From Chrysomallon squamiferum (Eukaryota; Mollusca; Gastropoda; Neomphalida; Peltospiridae), in NCBI GenBank assembly GCA_012295275.1, contig CM022669.1, forward strand, positions 13,338,172-13,362,671: DNA of 24,500 nucleotides. Direction: 5' to 3'. A program made the translations under genes and the position numbers. The notes beneath the pieces were generated by a model. It saw only the letters and a list, made by a program, of their open reading frames with translations. It was not told the origin of the DNA and did not search any database. Shown here in pieces: positions 20,587-24,500 of this stretch. Every line of letters begins with the position of its first letter. The first letter of the stretch is position 1.

Positions 20587-21582
20587 GTATTTATATCTAA
20601 ATATCTTTATACTCTTTAACACAATTATATAACGTTATTATATACGACTTTACCAACTATAATGTTATTTATTTTATTTTTAAAATACTTTTAAAACTGT
20701 ATACATTACATGCTCAGTTTTCAGACTTGATTTATTCTAATTTCACCAATAATTTTAAGTAAATAAGATTTAATAATTTATATATATATATATCTGTTCT
20801 GTTATCGTGCATTACTGTTTGTCGTATCCGAAAATGACCTGAAAGGTTTCTGAACCCTAGCAATAGACTACAATGCTTTTAAAACAAGAGTTAGAATGTT
20901 GACTCTGAGCGTCTGTTATCAACTTCATTAATCAGGTATACACATCAGTGAATGATCTTGTTAGATGTTAAACGCAAATAATATTTTATTATTCAGATAA
21001 AAACACACACACACACAAAAAAAAAAACAGAAAAAAAAAAATTAAACAAATAAAAAATAAAATAAAAACAAGAAAGTCTAACCAAAGCAAACAAAAAATA
21101 GAACCTTACACAGAAAAATTAAAAGCTTTTAGATTTATACACGCAGTATAAATAGTATTTAATGGCCTAAAGATAATATTTATTAAAATGTTTTGAGTAT
21201 TTCTGTCAACGTTTTCCATTGTCGTAAACTTTCACTCTATGATGTGGATAGTTACATTTCGTTCTAGAGACAAACGCTTATCTGAAGATCTAACCAAATC
21301 CATTAAGAACGTTTCTCGCCGAATACCGTGCAGAGGATCCAAACAAAAACGTGAACAAATGCGTATTATTTTCACTGAATTAACTGGAAAGAAAAGATAT
21401 ATTAGTACTCACACTGAGTTCTGTTTATTTTAAGGTCAGTTGTAATTAAAATGTCATGCAAAGCATGATTCAGAAAATAGATCACCCGACGGTGAAAGAA
21501 ATTGATTATTGTCGTAAATAACGTCAATAAATCTATTGTTCTTGATATAAAGCTGGTAATGTGTTGACGTTTGTGTTTGGTA

Positions 21583-21603
21583 ATATGTGTGTGTATGTGT
21601 GTG

Positions 21604-21672
<69 letters not shown>

Positions 21673-21779
21673 ATGTGGTGTTTCGGTATATTTATATGTA
21701 TGAGTGTGTGTGTTAAATGTGTAATGTTTTTGTGGTATGCTGGTATAAGTATGTGTGAAGTGGTTTTGTGTCTTATGTT

Positions 21780-21826
<47 letters not shown>

Positions 21827-21833
21827 GAATATG
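21583..21833. repeat. Two (GT)n microsatellites with a unique core
   Basis: GT tract with GCAT interruptions at about 21583-21675, unique T/G-rich sequence, then a second GT tract at about 21780-21830. Both have G/T on the plus strand. Confidence 0.9.
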
Positions 21834-22491
21834 TATGCATTTATTTGATTTAAACTGATAGTCAAATGCCGAAAGACGTTTTAAATTCTTGAGAAAAAAA
21901 AAAATCATTAATTGATATCGGACAGGACATTCAGACAATTGCTTCAAGGAAAGGCGCGCTATGCTGTTAAATCCGTTTTGTAATTGCTAATTAATTCTTT
22001 TCCAGTGTCTGAGCCGTGTCATTTGTTTGGTGTACATACTCATCAGTCAAGTGAAGTTCGCTAATCTTGTAAAATTGCGTCTAAGTAGAGATGGATTTAA
22101 TCCCATCTGGGATTTCACACAACTCTGTTCTATCCTTTTGTTCTATTCGCGGTGGTTCACGGTACTCAAGTAACTTAGGAGCAATCAAGATTTTGGCGTC
22201 CATTAAACAAAATGGCGTCGTCTTAACCTAAAATCAGACATTAATACTGTATGCTTCAAACTTTGGGAATGTAGTTACCAAAAGTTTTATACCGAGGTTT
22301 TTTTTCGCAGTCGTAATAATAATCTGAACGTCTTCGTCATATCATTTTCAAGTTTAAGCCAGACGCGGGATTTTTATAACATTACTTACAGATCAATTTC
22401 GCTAAGTAAGACTAAGAGACGTTTTAGATTGATTAATACAAATTTATTATTGGTAAATACTTTCGATGAAATAAATCACTAAATAATTCAG

Positions 22492-22550
22492 CAAATAAAT
22501 AAATAAATAAATAAATAAATTTAATAAAATAAAATTAAATTAAATTAAAA
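22492..22550. repeat. (AAAT)n / (TTAAA)n microsatellite
   Basis: AAAT tetranucleotides pass into TAAAATAAAATTAAATTAAATTAAA-type units. Confidence 0.85.
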
Positions 22551-22721
22551 TGTTAAACCATCATTGATCGATAACATAAAATTGAATTAAACTCAGCCGC
22601 TGCAGATTTGGATACTTCATCTTGTAGTTACAGACAGACCACATTTAAATATCATTCAGATAATGTCAATAATAAACACAGACAGTGGTAAACACAAACA
22701 CACACAACATACGCAACACAG

Positions 22722-22725
<4 letters not shown>

Positions 22726-22802
<77 letters not shown>
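22726..22802. repeat. (AG)n microsatellite, about 38 units
   Basis: Uninterrupted AG dinucleotides, the longest pure dinucleotide tract in the window. A homopurine/homopyrimidine tract of this length can form triplex DNA. Confidence 0.95.
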
Positions 22803-22803
<1 letters not shown>

Positions 22804-23144
22804 GTGTGAATGACGTATTGAACCAAATTACTTGAAACGTTCTACTGCCTTGTTTCTTTTTTTTTGTTTCTTTTCCGTCGTTCTTTTTTCTTTGCTTCAT
22901 TATCTAAATATGTTTCTTATTATCGTCTTCTCGTTTATTTATTATTATTCTATTTTATTCTTTTACTTTTCATGTTTATTAAATTCACAGTATGCACTGG
23001 TTTAATGATAATAATTTCAAATCTGCTATCTAAACATTTGATGAAATGTACATAACTAACCGAGGGATTTTATTTAAAAATCAGTCAATATGGTTAAACA
23101 AATCTTAAAAAAAAAAAAAGAAAAAAAGTATCTTTCTGATGCTG

Positions 23145-23174
23145 ACTTTTTCTTTCTTTCTTTCTTTCTTTATT
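23145..23174. repeat. (TTTC)n microsatellite
   Basis: Tandem TTTC units; a similar tract occurs at about 23658-23682 on the same strand. Confidence 0.85.
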
Positions 23175-23477
23175 TCGTCATTTCTGCTTTCCTAACGTCC
23201 TTTCTTACTTGCTTTTCTTCTTTCGTTTCTGTTTATTTTAATTATTTGACAAAAGGTTCAGTAAAATGGCTAAACGGCTTCATTAGGCAGATGAAGAAAG
23301 GCCGAACTTTTGACGAAATGATGCCCGTGATATGTCTATATTGATAAACTCTTTGAGAGCTCGCAGTAATATAAAACACTCTTGATAGAGGATTACGGCA
23401 AGTTGCCGATTAACACTGAATTAAAAAAAAAAGTAGAAAAAAAAGGCGAAAAGGAAAACGGCTAATGTTAGTGTGAA

Positions 23478-23522
23478 TGATGATAATAATAATAATAATA
23501 ACAACAACAACAATAATAATAA
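23478..23522. repeat. (ATA)n / (ACA)n trinucleotide repeat
   Basis: ATAATA units interrupted by an ACAACA block. Confidence 0.85.
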
Positions 23523-23657
23523 AACATATTTTGGATCTTTCGTTTTCAAGACGTCTGCTTTCTGTGATTGTCATTATCGATCTTTTCATCCTTCGCTGTA
23601 GTTCTGCCGTTCTTCTGTATTTGACACGCTTTATATTTAGTGATCTGTTGTTGTTTT

Positions 23658-23682
23658 CTTTCTTTCTTTCTTTCTTTCTTTC
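23658..23682. repeat. (TTTC)n microsatellite
   Basis: Six or so TTTC units preceding a T run. Confidence 0.85.
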
Positions 23683-23984
23683 CTTTTTTTTGTTTTAATT
23701 TGTTTATTGTTGTTTTCTGAATTTCCTGCGATCAGAAAAAAAATGACGTTGTTTTATTAAAGAGTTGTATCACCAAAAACAATATTATTGTCATACTTTA
23801 TCATTAGCAAAGATTGATTTCTATAAAAGTTAAATAATCTCGTGGAAAAAGTAAAATTTGTTTAGGCTGTTTTTGTTTTATATAAAGAGATGTATACTTA
23901 AGAAATACACGAAGACAATAAACAAGTATGAGTTTATTTATTTTATTATAGAAACAAAAACGTGAATGAAAATAAAGTTCAATA

Positions 23985-24253
23985 GCAACAACAATAAGGA
24001 CAACAATAATAATAATAACAACAATAGCATCATCATCACCACCAGAAACAACAAAAACAACAATAGCAATGATAGTAGTTCTCACAGACACATACACACT
24101 AAAAATACACCCCCCAAACAAAAGAACGAAAAGAAAAAACAAAAAAAAAACAACAAAAAAAAACAAAAAAACAACTAAGACAAAAACAAAAACAAAGAAA
24201 ACAAACAAAAATAAAAACAACAAAAAAAAGAAATAAAAAACAACAACAAAACA

Positions 24254-24305
<52 letters not shown>

Positions 24306-24312
24306 ACACACA
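23985..24312. repeat. A/C-rich low-complexity block ending in (CA)n
   Basis: Mixed AAC, AAT and CAA trinucleotides, then A-rich sequence with single C or G interruptions (24116-24250), then a (CA)n tract at 24255-24312 with one GA. Almost no T occurs on the plus strand from 24105 to 24312. Confidence 0.9.
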
Positions 24313-24379
24313 AACATAAATCATATACAAACCTGTACAAAAGCTATTAAGTGAACTGAAGAAGTCAAAAATTTGATAA

Positions 24380-24410
24380 ACCGGAACTATAATGGTGACG
24401 TCATGTGGAC
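24380..24410. promoter_or_regulatory. CRE next to an ETS-like core, possible promoter of a gene beyond the window
   Basis: CCGGAA at 24381-24386 and a full TGACGTCA at 24396-24403, a pairing reminiscent of the elements between the C9orf85-like gene and ABHD17. Sequence after it is unique and somewhat less AT-rich. No start codon or exon can be assigned in the remaining 90 bases. Confidence 0.3.
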
Positions 24411-24500
24411 AATAGCTTTGACGTTATCTACATTATGGAAACAGTACCATCGAGTTAATTTTTCATAACGTTGCTGGAAAAGTGCATTAAGTAAGTAAGT

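Larger units (their letters stand above)
20260..24360. other. Intergenic region dominated by simple repeats
   Basis: No coding exon recognised on either strand. Open frames at 21.24-21.43 and 23.09-23.34 kb are short and resemble nothing known; those at 21.4-21.95 and 23.8-24.34 kb are translated CA/GT or AAC repeats. Non-repeat stretches (20.6-21.0, 21.9-22.45, 23.0-23.4 kb) show no clear promoter or splice structure. A small inverted repeat, AATCCCA-TC-TGGGATT, lies at 22099-22114. Confidence 0.6.

Noticed and set aside
21402-21947. Long minus-strand open frames rich in His and Thr
   Set aside because: They are translations of the (CA)n/(GT)n microsatellites.
22099-22114. Inverted repeat AATCCCA-TC-TGGGATT as a regulatory hairpin
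   Set aside because: Seven-base arms with no gene nearby are expected by chance in a window this long.
23804-24340. 178-codon minus-strand open frame rich in Val, Phe and Cys
   Set aside because: Composed almost wholly of translated CA, AAC and A-rich repeats.

Overview
The window looks like animal nuclear DNA, most likely from a mollusc. The background is AT-rich and dense in microsatellites. It carries spliced genes with GT-AG introns, two of which encode proteins conserved across animals. A motif I recall as common in molluscan dispersed repeats sits near 14.38 kb. There are no bacterial, viral or organellar hallmarks, and no rRNA, tRNA or CRISPR array was recognised.

Layout. (1) 208-1661, minus strand: a four-coding-exon gene for a DUF2039 zinc-ribbon-like protein, homologue of human C9orf85, with a possible 5' UTR exon near 2.81-2.87 kb. 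(2) 2.87-4.14 kb: shared intergenic region between two divergent genes, holding a long poly(A) tract, a TAG/TAA microsatellite and a perfect CRE palindrome. (3) 4139-6136, plus strand: ABHD17, a membrane-tethered protein depalmitoylase in two coding exons, 288 residues with an intact catalytic triad. Its UGA stop is followed by CUAG and then by 61 more in-frame, coding-like, strongly acidic codons, a candidate stop-codon readthrough extension. (4) About 6.3-15.7 kb: AT-rich DNA without a recognisable gene, with candidate poly(A) sites for ABHD17, degenerate duplications, microsatellites and a decayed repeat. (5) 15.7-20.25 kb: a complete six-exon gene with a GC-richer upstream region, a TATA box, a signal peptide, three tandem von Willebrand factor A domains, a Thr/Ser-rich linker and a clear poly(A) signal. 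(6) 20.25-24.5 kb: intergenic DNA dominated by simple repeats, ending in a second CRE beside an ETS-like motif that may mark the promoter of a gene beyond the window.

How the genes relate. The DUF2039 gene and ABHD17 are head to head, the arrangement I recall for C9orf85 and ABHD17B in human, so the pair may share an ancient bidirectional control region. ABHD17 removes palmitate from membrane proteins. The vWA gene encodes an extracellular matrix-type protein and has no visible functional link to the other two. Exon boundaries were placed by hand from splice signals, reading frame and family similarity remembered rather than searched; no alignment or expression data were available.
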